33,658 bases of DNA, taken from NCBI GenBank assembly GCA_002373775.1, contig DFJW01000026.1, positions 1-33,658 on the forward strand, read 5' to 3'. Source of the DNA: Ruminococcus flavefaciens. GTDB lineage: Bacteria > Bacillota > Clostridia > Oscillospirales > Ruminococcaceae. Of the stretch, positions 15,176 to 23,285 are shown piece by piece (position 1 is the stretch's first letter; every line of letters begins with the position of its first letter). Position numbers and translations under genes: made by a program. The notes under the pieces were generated by a model, which was not told where the DNA came from, ran no database searches, and saw nothing but the letters and a program-made list of their open reading frames with translations.

Positions 15176-15212
15176 AGATCAGCCACTCCTTTATACAAGG
15201 AATGGCTGATCT
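15176..15212 (+). terminator. Intrinsic terminator of the small membrane protein operon
   Basis: A 16-nt arm at 15176-15191 pairs with 15197-15212 with one mismatch (AGATCAGCCA against TGGCTGATCT outside) and a 5-nt loop, followed by ATTTGTTTATT. It also separates the operon from the convergent GH43 gene. Confidence 0.85.
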
Positions 15213-15236
15213 ATTTGTTTATTCGGTTATTGTTTA

Positions 15237-17417
15237 TTATCTGCCGGAAGACACGATAAGCTTTCTCATGGCTGCAAGATCAAATGCGTCGATCGCTGAG
15301 TCTTCGCATAGATCGCCGGCTTTCCAGTCGTTCAGCTCACCTTTCTTTAACACATAATTCTGAAGCATTACAAGATCTGCAACTGTCAGACTGCCGTCTG
15401 CATTGACATCACCTGTTACATCGGCTGCCGGTTCCATGATAAATCTCTGTCCGACACCGTTCCAGTACTCCCATTGACATATATTTGCCCCATCTTCAAG
15501 GCTTATATTGTATACATCTATACAGCGTGAGCCGCCGGATGATATTGTCATAAACGAGTATGAACCGTCCGGGTTTTCTTTTAATCTGAACCTCTGCGAA
15601 TCACTACCGTCGTACTTGGCAAGAATGATGTTTGCTCCGTCGACAGATGAGTTATCCTCAACCGTAACTGCATTTCCCCTGCTGTCTGTCAGGCTGTATT
15701 CGTTTTCGCCTGAGCGTATTACATTCCATACCTGAGCTGATGACTGTATGATATTGCCGTTTTCTTCATTGATATAGAGACCGCTGTTCACATTCTTCAA
15801 GGTATATCTGCCCTCTTCGATATTTACCGGAGTAACGATATCCTCTGCTTCATTATACGCTGTACGCTTGCTGCCCCATACGCATGTATTGTTTCCGGTC
15901 GCTGTGAATGTCATGCGGACGGTCTGAGCTGCTGATTCATCTGCCTGAACTAAAAATGCGCCTTTATATGTGACGCCGTTAAAATTCAGCGACATATACG
16001 GTGTGCCGTCTTTCATCAGCCATGTTCCGGTAACATGACCGGTCACGGTGCCGTCTTCATTGAGTGTGATCGTATGCGGTCTCTCAACATCAGCACTGAC
16101 TTCGTTTTCAAATCGCTGGTTCAGAGTGTGTATTATCAGATCGTAGTCACCTGCAACGGCTGACATTGAGTGACCTTTCTCTGATATCGACTCACCTGAA
16201 TATTCATAAGGTGCTGCTGTCGGCCAGCCGTCTTCATTCATTATCATCTGATGCACACGGACTTCATGAGCGCCCCAGTTATCGTCAAACTTTGTGTGGT
16301 AGATCACATAGAGCTTCCCGTCATCGTCCATTAACGCTGAGTTGTGTCCCTGTGCTTTAAAGGGCTTGGCATTGCAGTCCCATTGGTAGTTGCTCATCAG
16401 ACGTTCGCCGACTGTACCGCCTATATTGTCTCCGCCGCGTGGGTAAACAGCGCTGTTTCCGTTCTGGTCAACGTATGGACCGTCCGGCTTTTCACTGCGG
16501 AAAATACGCATGTTATATCCGCCGTTGGAGTTGAAGAAGCCGTATGATACAAATAAATAATAGTATCCTTTATCGCTGCCAGGAGCCTTCATGTACTCTA
16601 TATATGGTCCCTCACCTGATACAAAATTGCCTCCGGCTGCTTTTTTGCCCATGTAGGCATCAGATACGTTCGCCTTCGTTTCGTATCTGACATTGTAATC
16701 GCGCAGTCCCGTCTTTTCATCAAGTTCGAGCATGTAGATACCGCCGAACCATGAACCGTACACAAGCCACAGGTCACCGTCCTCATCATAGAATACTGCC
16801 GGATCTATCGCATTTGTGCCGTAGGACGCATTCCATGAACCATTGCTGAGATAGCGGCTGATGTCCGGATTCTGACCTAAGACACGCGGCACGTCTGTGG
16901 CGTTCACATTGTTTACTGCATTGTTGGTAAAGCCGGAGTAAACTATAGTCCCCTGATAGGTATACGGACCTTCGGCTTTATCTGAGGTACACAGCACTAT
17001 GGATGAATTCCACACTTGACCGTTTACGCTAAGATACATGCAGTATTTTCCCATATCCTTGTTATAGATGATATCCGGTGCCCACATATTGCCGGCGAGG
17101 TTATAACCGTTAGTTGTGTTGGACCATTTTTCCGGTACGGCAAGGTCGGTGTAGATGTTGTTAAAGAATGTGGTACGGGTAGAGCCAAGATGTGAATTTG
17201 CTGCTGAGTACCAGTTTTTCAGATCATTTGAGCCCGCTGCGCCTAAATGCGAGCCGATGATGAAATAGCCGCCTTCTTCAAGCTTGACTATCGACGGATC
17301 ATGAACCGATACTCTTGCGTAGTCAGCATTTACTGTATTTGTGAGACCGGAAGTGAGGGTGTTTCCGGCAATTATACATGCAGCCAATAATGCTGATATG
17401 AGTTTTTTGGTTTTCAT
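15237..17417 (-). CDS. GH43 endo-arabinanase with ricin-type domain and dockerin
   Basis: 726 residues, secreted (signal peptide about 1-31). A five-bladed GH43 catalytic domain spans about 32-430, with the three acidic residues in context: Asp40 in VHDPSIV, Asp205 in NAIDPAVF and Glu269 in SGEGPYIEY. The sequence QGHNSALMDDDGKLYVIYH and the following sandwich domain (440-515) match the AbnB type of arabinan endo-1,5-alpha-L-arabinanase. Then come a ricin-type trefoil (530-662, LKNVNSGLYINEENG) and a two-repeat dockerin (667-722, TGDVNADGSLTVADLVML and DSAIDAFDLAAMRKLI). It should cut arabinan side chains of pectin while docked on a scaffoldin. The start has AAGGAGGAG upstream. The family is confident; the exact linkage specificity is inferred. 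Confidence 0.93.
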   Translation of the reverse strand: MKTKKLISALLAACIIAGNTLTSGLTNTVNADYARVSVHDPSIVKLEEGGYFIIGSHLGAAGSNDLKNWYSAANSHLGSTRTTFFNNIYTDLAVPEKWSNTTNGYNLAGNMWAPDIIYNKDMGKYCMYLSVNGQVWNSSIVLCTSDKAEGPYTYQGTIVYSGFTNNAVNNVNATDVPRVLGQNPDISRYLSNGSWNASYGTNAIDPAVFYDEDGDLWLVYGSWFGGIYMLELDEKTGLRDYNVRYETKANVSDAYMGKKAAGGNFVSGEGPYIEYMKAPGSDKGYYYLFVSYGFFNSNGGYNMRIFRSEKPDGPYVDQNGNSAVYPRGGDNIGGTVGERLMSNYQWDCNAKPFKAQGHNSALMDDDGKLYVIYHTKFDDNWGAHEVRVHQMIMNEDGWPTAAPYEYSGESISEKGHSMSAVAGDYDLIIHTLNQRFENEVSADVERPHTITLNEDGTVTGHVTGTWLMKDGTPYMSLNFNGVTYKGAFLVQADESAAQTVRMTFTATGNNTCVWGSKRTAYNEAEDIVTPVNIEEGRYTLKNVNSGLYINEENGNIIQSSAQVWNVIRSGENEYSLTDSRGNAVTVEDNSSVDGANIILAKYDGSDSQRFRLKENPDGSYSFMTISSGGSRCIDVYNISLEDGANICQWEYWNGVGQRFIMEPAADVTGDVNADGSLTVADLVMLQNYVLKKGELNDWKAGDLCEDSAIDAFDLAAMRKLIVSSGR

Positions 17418-17437
17418 GAAAACTCCTCCTTATATAA

Positions 17438-17477
17438 TTGTTAATAATATCTTAACAAACGCCCGGATGATTATCAA
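17438..17477 (-). promoter_or_regulatory. Probable promoter of the arabinanase with palindrome over the -10
   Basis: On the minus strand, TTGATA (17472-17477) and TAAGAT (17449-17454) have a 17-bp spacer. TTGTTAA (17438-17444) and TTAACAA (17452-17458) form a 7-7-7 inverted repeat covering the -10, a likely operator. Confidence 0.5.
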
Positions 17478-17629
17478 TGCGGTTTTGCGCCTTTTTTAAT
17501 GCATTTTGTGCTTTTTGTATCCTGTATCCTACAAAATGAATACTCCTCACATTCTGAAATAGATCGTCTTGCTATTCTCAGATATGCACTCCCTGTACTC
17601 AGAACCTGTGCAGCAAAGTTCACTAAATA

Positions 17630-17663
17630 ATCCCCTCTGCTCCGGTTAAGGAACAGAGGGGAT
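17630..17663 (-). terminator. Intrinsic terminator of the Thr-rich lipoprotein gene
   Basis: ATCCCCTCTG (17630-17639) pairs with CAGAGGGGAT (17654-17663); on the minus strand it is followed by TATTTAG, 10 bp after the stop. Confidence 0.8.
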
Positions 17664-17672
17664 CTTGTGTTA

Positions 17673-19100
17673 TTACAGCTTGTAGAAGGTGATATCGCAG
17701 GTGCCGTTGTATGACTCAGGTCTGATCATGATTTCGAACTTATCATTTTTAACCTGGATCCAATAGCCTTCGCCTAAGCAGCCGGACTTGCGTGCGCTTT
17801 CGAGGCGTGTGAAGTTGTCTCTTCCGGTATCCGTGTAACCGTTTTCAATGAAGTAGGAGAAGATATTTTGGTTGGCTTTTTTCATTGCGGTATCAGTTAC
17901 ACCAGTGTTGAAGCTGAGAGTAACAGAGTAACCGTCAGTGGTGCTTGTAGAATCTGTGATGATCCCACTGTAGCTGCTGACGCTTTCCAGCGTGACGCCT
18001 TCAATGTCAGACACACCAAGTGCTGATGCGGGCATCTTACAAACAAGTGCACTGACGGTATTGACATCGCCATGTGTGTCTTCACCGTGGGATTCACCGT
18101 TCTCGTTAAGACCGTCTGCCTCTGCATCACCTGTGTATTCGCCGAGAGGAATGCCGTTTGCCTTGAGATCCTCGATCGTGGCTCTGCAAAGCTTGAGCAT
18201 GTCATCAGCTGTGTCGGCAGGGTCGTTTGCATGAGCGCTCATTGCCTTGTCGATCGCGTCAGCCATGTCGGCAAATGCCATGCTGTCGCCAGTGGACTCG
18301 TCGGGCTCAGTTGCTTCAGCTATTGTTGTTTCTGTGACCTTAACAGGCTCCTTTGGCAGAAGGCTATAGAATGGCATTTTATTACTGCTGGTGTCTGCAA
18401 TAATATAGAATGAAACATAGTTAGCATACAGGCCATCCACATCACCTTCGTCTATAAAGTATTCTATGGGGTTCGTTTCCAGATCGTCACTTGTCCATGT
18501 ATAACAGCTTGCTTTGTCTCCCCAATTATTTTTGTGAGTCGGCTCCCCGGCTTTTTCGCAGATGATAGCATACAGCTTATCAAAATCCGCCTTTTGCTGC
18601 TCAACAGAGTATGTTCCAATGCGTTCAAACTGGCCGTCATCTTTGAATTGCCCTCCAAGATTGAAATTCACTTCTGAAAGATAACCTTCATCATCAAATA
18701 AAAGCTCTATACTTGAATCTGCATTGTATGTTTCACCGAACGCCGTCACAGAATCGGTATTGTAGTAATATGCGCCGCCCATCTCACTTTTGTAAGAAGG
18801 CTCTCCGAACATCGCAGTGATGTCATCAACTCTCATGCCGAGTCTCACACCGTCTATCGGTGTTTCAATGCCGTCTGCAAAGGGGCTTGGGGGAGCAGCA
18901 GTGGTTGTCTCAACCTCTTCAGTAGTTGTTTCGACCGTTGTAGTCTCGACAGCAGTAGTTGTGGTCTCGGCAGCTTCCGTCGTTGCTCCTGTAGAAGCCG
19001 GAACATCCGAAACGGATGAGCTGTCATTCTTGTTTCCGCAGCCAACGAGCGCAAGCATCGTTGCTGCAAGGGCGATCGCCATGTACTTTCTTATTTTCAT
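17673..19100 (-). CDS. Thr-rich lipoprotein, two-domain, unknown function
   Basis: 475 residues from the ATG at 19098-19100, which has CGGAGGT upstream; the longer open frame to 19271 passes through the promoter. A signal peptide ends in the lipobox LVGC (Cys21). A linker of TTT/E/A repeats (about 40-70) spaces the protein from the membrane. Next is a domain beginning IDGVRLGMRVDDITAMFGEP, which resembles the SmpA/BamE-like fold used in many Gram-positive lipoproteins. After an acidic stretch comes a second, C-terminal domain (about 350-475) that I do not recognise. It is divergent from the LytTR regulator, with LytTR-like repeats in the shared upstream region, so it is a likely target. Probably a surface sensor or binding protein. 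Confidence 0.85.
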   Translation of the reverse strand: MKIRKYMAIALAATMLALVGCGNKNDSSSVSDVPASTGATTEAAETTTTAVETTTVETTTEEVETTTAAPPSPFADGIETPIDGVRLGMRVDDITAMFGEPSYKSEMGGAYYYNTDSVTAFGETYNADSSIELLFDDEGYLSEVNFNLGGQFKDDGQFERIGTYSVEQQKADFDKLYAIICEKAGEPTHKNNWGDKASCYTWTSDDLETNPIEYFIDEGDVDGLYANYVSFYIIADTSSNKMPFYSLLPKEPVKVTETTIAEATEPDESTGDSMAFADMADAIDKAMSAHANDPADTADDMLKLCRATIEDLKANGIPLGEYTGDAEADGLNENGESHGEDTHGDVNTVSALVCKMPASALGVSDIEGVTLESVSSYSGIITDSTSTTDGYSVTLSFNTGVTDTAMKKANQNIFSYFIENGYTDTGRDNFTRLESARKSGCLGEGYWIQVKNDKFEIMIRPESYNGTCDITFYKL

Positions 19101-19157
19101 TTTGTAATTACCTCCGTTATGTTTTTCTCGGTTTTTCTTTACGAAACAACAGTACCC

Positions 19158-19186
19158 ATTATAACAAAAAGCGTCTGGGATTGCAA
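19158..19186 (-). promoter_or_regulatory. Promoter of the Thr-rich lipoprotein
   Basis: On the minus strand, TTGCAA (19181-19186) and a perfect TATAAT (19158-19163) with 17-bp spacing. Confidence 0.78.
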
Positions 19187-19216
19187 TAGGGTTTGCGTAA
19201 CTTGTCGTTTTCAAAA

Positions 19217-19278
19217 CACGAAATGCAGATGAAAAAACTGCCCTTTGCACGAAATGTCGAAATGAAAGCATGAAATGT
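19217..19278. promoter_or_regulatory. Direct repeats with LytTR-site geometry
   Basis: CACGAAATG at 19217-19225 and 19248-19256, GTCGAAATG at 19256-19264 and CATGAAATG at 19269-19277. On the minus strand, ACATTTCGT (19249-19257) and ACATTTCAT (19270-19278) each fit the general 9-bp LytTR site at 8 of 9 positions and are separated by exactly 12 bp, the usual spacing. They end 1 bp before the -35 of the LytTR gene. Confidence 0.6.
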
Positions 19279-19279
19279 A

Positions 19280-19308
19280 TTTACTCAAATCGTGAAACAT
19301 GGTATAAT
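19280..19308 (+). promoter_or_regulatory. Promoter of the LytTR regulator gene
   Basis: TTTACT (19280-19285) and a perfect TATAAT (19303-19308) with 17-bp spacing. The predicted start near 19315 leaves a 5' UTR of about 28 nt before the ATG at 19343. Confidence 0.75.
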
Positions 19309-19342
19309 ATTATAAGAAACTATGCAACAGGAGAGATCACCC

Positions 19343-20089
19343 ATGAGAATCGCATACGCTTCGGATAACGTACAGCAAAGAGAACAGTTCCGCACGCATC
19401 TGACCGCTTACTTTGACAGACAGCCGGCAGAGAGCGAAGTCTGCATATTCGATTCCCCGGAAAAGCTGCTGGACAGCGCTTTGGATACGATGTATGACCT
19501 TGTGTTCTTCAACATGACCTACGGCGAGCGTTCAGGAATTGCATACGTCTATAAAATGCGTGCATTCGATCCGAATGTAACGGTCATTGTTCTGCGCTTT
19601 ACGTCCGAAGGCAGAGTGGAGTGCATTTTAACTACACCAACGCTTGTTGTGCTTGACGATTTTTCACAGAAATCATGCTTTTCCATGCTCGATATTGCGA
19701 TCAGCCAGTTAAACACCAACCCTGAGCGTTCTATACTGCTGCGAACCACGCAGGATATCGGAAGAATCGTCCCCCTTACATCAATCGTTTTTGCAGAAGC
19801 ATCAGGGCATAAAGTAACATTACACCTGACAAGCGGAGAGCAGATAGAAATTCATGAACCGATCAAGAATCTTGCAGAGCGGTTAAGAGTGCATTCTGAA
19901 TTTCTGTTCCCGCACCGCAGCTTCATCGTCAATGCATTTTTCGTGTCCTGCATCACGACTGATAAAATATATCTGCGTGCGAATGAAAACACTGTGCCGA
20001 TCGCAAGAGGCAAAGCAAACGGCATCAAGGCCGCTTATGACGAGTATTTCAAAAGCTATAACCGGGACACGAACCGAAACCACGAATAG
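19343..20089 (+). CDS. LytTR-family regulator with degenerate receiver domain
   Basis: 248 residues from the ATG at 19343 (AGGAGA upstream; the ATG at 19322 lacks a site). The N-terminal ~115 residues have the size and pattern of a response-regulator receiver. However, the phosphoacceptor position reads YDLVFFNMTYGERSGI with Asn57 in place of Asp, the acidic pair is reduced to Asp8, and no conserved Lys is evident. The C-terminal ~100 residues form a LytTR DNA-binding domain (IVPLTSIVFAEASGHKVTLH, then FLFPHRSFIVNAFFV). It therefore probably acts without phosphorylation, perhaps by binding a ligand or a partner. No histidine kinase gene lies beside it. Repeats of LytTR type upstream suggest self-control and control of the divergent lipoprotein. 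Confidence 0.88.
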   Translation: MRIAYASDNVQQREQFRTHLTAYFDRQPAESEVCIFDSPEKLLDSALDTMYDLVFFNMTYGERSGIAYVYKMRAFDPNVTVIVLRFTSEGRVECILTTPTLVVLDDFSQKSCFSMLDIAISQLNTNPERSILLRTTQDIGRIVPLTSIVFAEASGHKVTLHLTSGEQIEIHEPIKNLAERLRVHSEFLFPHRSFIVNAFFVSCITTDKIYLRANENTVPIARGKANGIKAAYDEYFKSYNRDTNRNHE

Positions 20090-20096
20090 AACACAA

Positions 20097-20130
20097 AACA
20101 GGGGCTGCTGCTGTTGCAATAGCCCCTGTT
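20097..20130 (+). terminator. Terminator of the LytTR gene
   Basis: AACAGGGGCT (20097-20106) pairs with AGCCCCTGTT (20121-20130), then GCTTTACC; 8 bp after the stop. Confidence 0.7.
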
Positions 20131-20143
20131 GCTTTACCAAAAT

Positions 20144-20179
20144 GGAATGAGCGCAGTCCTCATGAACTGCGCTCATTCC
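20144..20179 (-). terminator. 14-bp perfect inverted repeat, possible tRNA transcript terminator
   Basis: GGAATGAGCGCAGT (20144-20157) and ACTGCGCTCATTCC (20166-20179). On the minus strand it is followed by ATTTTGG, so it could end the tRNA-Ala transcript 66 bp downstream of the tRNA; on the plus strand there is no T run. Confidence 0.5.
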
Positions 20180-20244
20180 TGTAAATGATGCATAATACAC
20201 CTCTCAGAATCGCCGTTTCAATCGGTGTTCGGATTGGTGCGGTA

Positions 20245-20320
20245 TGGTGGAGCATAGGGGATTCGAACCCCTGACCCCCACACTGCCAGTGTGATGCGCT
20301 CCCAACTGCGCTAATGCCCC
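20245..20320 (-). tRNA. tRNA-Ala (anticodon GGC), CCA encoded
   Basis: The minus strand folds as a complete tRNA: acceptor GGGGCAT/ATGCTCC, D-arm GCGC/GCGC, anticodon arm with loop CTGGCAG (anticodon GGC, U33 present), T-arm AGGGG/CCCCT with TTCGAAT, discriminator A, and CCA encoded at 20245-20247. It decodes GCC and GCU alanine codons. It has its own strong promoter and is not part of a visible tRNA cluster. Confidence 0.95.
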
Positions 20321-20329
20321 ATTAGTTTA

Positions 20330-20358
20330 ATTATAACATATATTGAGAACATTGTCAA
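20330..20358 (-). promoter_or_regulatory. Consensus promoter of tRNA-Ala
   Basis: On the minus strand, a perfect TTGACA (20353-20358) and perfect TATAAT (20330-20335) with 17 bp between, about 9 bp before the tRNA. Confidence 0.92.
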
Positions 20359-20412
20359 GGGGACACGAATTAATCAATATTTTTATATATGTATACAAAT
20401 GTTTAAAAAATG

Positions 20413-20441
20413 TTGACTTTTTACGATAAATTTGTTATAAT
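20413..20441 (+). promoter_or_regulatory. Promoter of the pectate lyase gene
   Basis: TTGACT (20413-20418) and a perfect TATAAT (20436-20441), 17-bp spacer; the ribosome binding site AGGAGG lies at 20474-20479. Confidence 0.85.
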
Positions 20442-20486
20442 GAACTTGCATAATAGGCAATCTATCAATATTTAGGAGGAAAAACT

Positions 20487-23231
20487 ATGAAAAACAAGAC
20501 ACACATGAAGTCTTCAGTGCTATTATCACTGATACTTCTCCTCTCGTGGATGCTCCCTCTTTTCGCATTCTACGAACCACAGCTCACTGCTTCGGCAATT
20601 TCAGTGGATTATCCTGCTCAGCTGATGAATATTGCTGCTAAGGACAATTCAGGCGTACTCACGGAGAACGGTACATATGACGGTGCTTCCCTCTCAGTTA
20701 AAGCACTTGGCAGTGACCTCTCCCCTTCATGGAGATTCGACCGTGTCGGCAAAGACTCAAACGGTACATTCTTCAAGATCACCAATGCGCAGTCCGGTCG
20801 TCTCCTTACTCCAAAGGGCTATGACGTATCAGCCGGAAACAGCGTGATAGTTTACGGCAGTGAATCCGCAAAGTCGCAGCACTGGTATGTTATCCCGGTG
20901 TCCAATGACCGGCTCGGAAACGGTTTGTACTACAAGATCGTTGACTACTCCGCGACCGATCTCGCTCTGACACGCGGCTCGTCCGGTGTCACGCTTGAAA
21001 AGTACTCTGGTGCAGACTCTCAGCTCTGGCTACTCAACTCTGACGGCCTTCAGGGATTCGCAGGCTACTGCAAAGATGATACGACCGGCAAGATCAAGGC
21101 AGCTGATATAGGCGGTCTGTTCGGAGAAGTCGTTGAAGTATCCACTTTTGATGAACTCAAAAAATATGCCACATCTGATGAGCCGTATACTATCGTTGTA
21201 AACAACAATATAAGCGTAACTCAGCTGAATATGAATGGTTCGAGGTATATGTGTACTGCCGGACGCATCTATGTTCACAACAATAAAACTATCATAGGAA
21301 GCTATTCCAGACACACGCTCTTCAATGTCCAGTTCTGTACTTCATCAGGAAACGGTGTCGGAAATAACATTATTATCAAGAACTTCGACATGCAGCATGA
21401 TGCTGAATCCAATAACAATGATTCTATCGTCTGCTATTTCGGTTCCGGTGAGAATATCTGGGTGGATCATGTAACTTTCACCGGACACAGCAATTACGGT
21501 TATGCACCACAGACAGGTCAGGTAGATGAAGATAAGTTCCTCGCCTGCTGCTATGATGCTGATTACTGTACAGTTTCGGACTGTTCATTCGGTGCTCACA
21601 AGTACGGTCTTATCCTCGGATATCCGGCGGATAGCTCAGATGTAAAAGCTAAGTACGATAATTTCCCGAGAATGTCGCTCATATCCAACAAATTCAATGA
21701 TACTAATACCCGCGGTCCCGGATTGATGCGCTGGGGTTATTTCCACTCGCTCAATAACTATGTAAACAAGTTCAGCATGGCTTATACTGTTATTTCAAAC
21801 TGCAAGATCTACGCAGAAAAATGCGTTTATGAGAACGGCGGAAATGTAATATGTGACTGGGATACAGTTACTTATACCGGAAGTTATTCTGAATCCGGTT
21901 CCATATTCTCCGGATGCAAGAGAACTCAGCAGGGCGGAGATTCCAACAGCACAGCGACTGCATGTTCTTGGAGACCTTCTTCAAATTACAATTATGTTTC
22001 GCTTACTGCAGAAAACGCCAAGACTTACTGCAATAATTACAGCGGCTGCCAGTCTTCAAAGGACAATGTGATGTACCTCAGGTTTTCATCAAAAGGCGTG
22101 CCGAGCGCAGGATTCACTTCTGCGCCAAGCGGTCCGACTGCCGCTGAATTCACTGACGGTTCCACGTTCATGTTCAGGAATGTCAACAGCGGTCTTTACA
22201 TGGAAGTTGAAGGCGCTGATGCCTCCAACGGCGCAAATGTTCAGCAGTGGGGACAGAATGGACCTGCTGTACACAATGTGTGGAAGCTCGTTTCTGCCGG
22301 TGACGGTTACTACTACATCTACTCCTCTCTCGGTGACGGCAATACTTTTGTTCTTGACATCGCCGGAAAGAAGACCGATAACGGAACTAATGCCGATATT
22401 TACCAGTACAACGGCGGAACAAATCAGCAGTTCATGTTCACACAGAATGCTGACGGAAGTTACAAGATCCGGACAAGGATCACCGGAGAAGCATCGGCAG
22501 TTGAAGTACGAAACGGAAGCACGGCTTCGGGTGAGAATATCCAGCAGTGGGAAGTAAACGGTGCGAACTGTCAGGACTGGATCCTTGAACCGGCAGTGCT
22601 TCCTCTCAACGGAAAGCTTGTCAGATCACTCGTAGTTTCAGATGCGGAAAATGCTTCTGACTGGTCGATAGGTATGAACGCAGCCGTGGGAAGTGTGATC
22701 TACGGTGACCGCGATTTTACGTTCAGCACTCTCCCGGATACGCTTGTCGGTTCTGAGTACATCATCACTGCCTGCGACTCCAAGAACAGCACTTCTGATC
22801 TTGCAAAATTCACTGCCGGCGCTGATATAACGATATATGCCGCGTTCGATAACAGAGTTTCTGCTCTTCCTTCATGGATGGCAGGTTCCGAGAAGACCGG
22901 TGAAACGTTCACTTCATCCAATGGCGTGACATATGATGTGTATTCTGTAAACGTCAGCGAAGGAACAGAGTTCGTTCTCGGCTCCAATGGTCAGTCAGCA
23001 GGCTGCGTGAACTATTCTGTATTCGTGAAGGCACAGGTCGTTCCTGATGTAAGGGGCGATGTGAACGATGACGGCGAATACAATGTTGCAGATCTTGTCC
23101 TCTTCCAGAAATGGATACTTGCTATGCCCGGTGCAGATCTGGTATCAACAGAGTCGGCTGATCTTAACGGTGACAATGTGATAGATATATTCGATCTTGT
23201 CGCAATGAGAAAGCTCATCACAACTAAATAA
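20487..23231 (+). CDS. PL1 pectate lyase with two ricin-type domains and dockerin
   Basis: 914 residues, secreted (signal peptide about 1-37). Domains in order: ricin-type trefoil 1 (41-185); PL1 parallel beta-helix lyase (205-535) with ENIWVDHVTFTG (Ca-binding Asp region) and RGPGLMRWGYFHSLNNYVN, in which Arg409 and Arg415 match the catalytic R-x-P-x-x-x-R pattern; ricin-type trefoil 2 (556-702, FRNVNSGLYMEVEG); an uncharacterised sandwich (710-848) with ITIYAAFDNRVSALPSWM, a module seen attached to other pectin lyases; and a two-repeat dockerin (856-912, GDVNDDGEYNVADLVLF and ADLNGDNVIDIFDLVAMRKL). It should cut polygalacturonan by beta-elimination outside the cell, attached to a cellulosome. 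Single-gene unit with its own promoter and terminator. Confidence 0.93.
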   Translation: MKNKTHMKSSVLLSLILLLSWMLPLFAFYEPQLTASAISVDYPAQLMNIAAKDNSGVLTENGTYDGASLSVKALGSDLSPSWRFDRVGKDSNGTFFKITNAQSGRLLTPKGYDVSAGNSVIVYGSESAKSQHWYVIPVSNDRLGNGLYYKIVDYSATDLALTRGSSGVTLEKYSGADSQLWLLNSDGLQGFAGYCKDDTTGKIKAADIGGLFGEVVEVSTFDELKKYATSDEPYTIVVNNNISVTQLNMNGSRYMCTAGRIYVHNNKTIIGSYSRHTLFNVQFCTSSGNGVGNNIIIKNFDMQHDAESNNNDSIVCYFGSGENIWVDHVTFTGHSNYGYAPQTGQVDEDKFLACCYDADYCTVSDCSFGAHKYGLILGYPADSSDVKAKYDNFPRMSLISNKFNDTNTRGPGLMRWGYFHSLNNYVNKFSMAYTVISNCKIYAEKCVYENGGNVICDWDTVTYTGSYSESGSIFSGCKRTQQGGDSNSTATACSWRPSSNYNYVSLTAENAKTYCNNYSGCQSSKDNVMYLRFSSKGVPSAGFTSAPSGPTAAEFTDGSTFMFRNVNSGLYMEVEGADASNGANVQQWGQNGPAVHNVWKLVSAGDGYYYIYSSLGDGNTFVLDIAGKKTDNGTNADIYQYNGGTNQQFMFTQNADGSYKIRTRITGEASAVEVRNGSTASGENIQQWEVNGANCQDWILEPAVLPLNGKLVRSLVVSDAENASDWSIGMNAAVGSVIYGDRDFTFSTLPDTLVGSEYIITACDSKNSTSDLAKFTAGADITIYAAFDNRVSALPSWMAGSEKTGETFTSSNGVTYDVYSVNVSEGTEFVLGSNGQSAGCVNYSVFVKAQVVPDVRGDVNDDGEYNVADLVLFQKWILAMPGADLVSTESADLNGDNVIDIFDLVAMRKLITTK

Positions 23232-23238
23232 CAGCAAA

Positions 23239-23270
23239 ATGGCTGCTGCACAATATCGTGCAGCAGCCAT
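23239..23270. terminator. Bidirectional terminator (pectate lyase / acyl-CoA synthetase)
   Basis: ATGGCTGCTGCAC (23239-23251) pairs with GTGCAGCAGCCAT (23258-23270), a 13-bp stem; AATTTATG follows on the plus strand and TTTTGCTG on the minus strand. Confidence 0.88.
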
Positions 23271-23285
23271 AATTTATGTATCGTT

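Noticed and set aside
14851..15198. Minus-strand frame rich in Ile and Val opposite the Asn-rich gene
   Set aside because: It is the antisense reading of the AAT/AAC repeats; the plus frame has AAGGAGG and a promoter.
18854..19107. Val/Ser-rich and Arg/Gln-rich frames over the Thr linker
   Set aside because: They are shadows of the repetitive ACT/ACA codons in the lipoprotein linker.
19101..19271. N-terminal extension of the Thr-rich lipoprotein
   Set aside because: It would place about 57 residues before a standard lipoprotein signal peptide and covers the promoter at 19158-19186.
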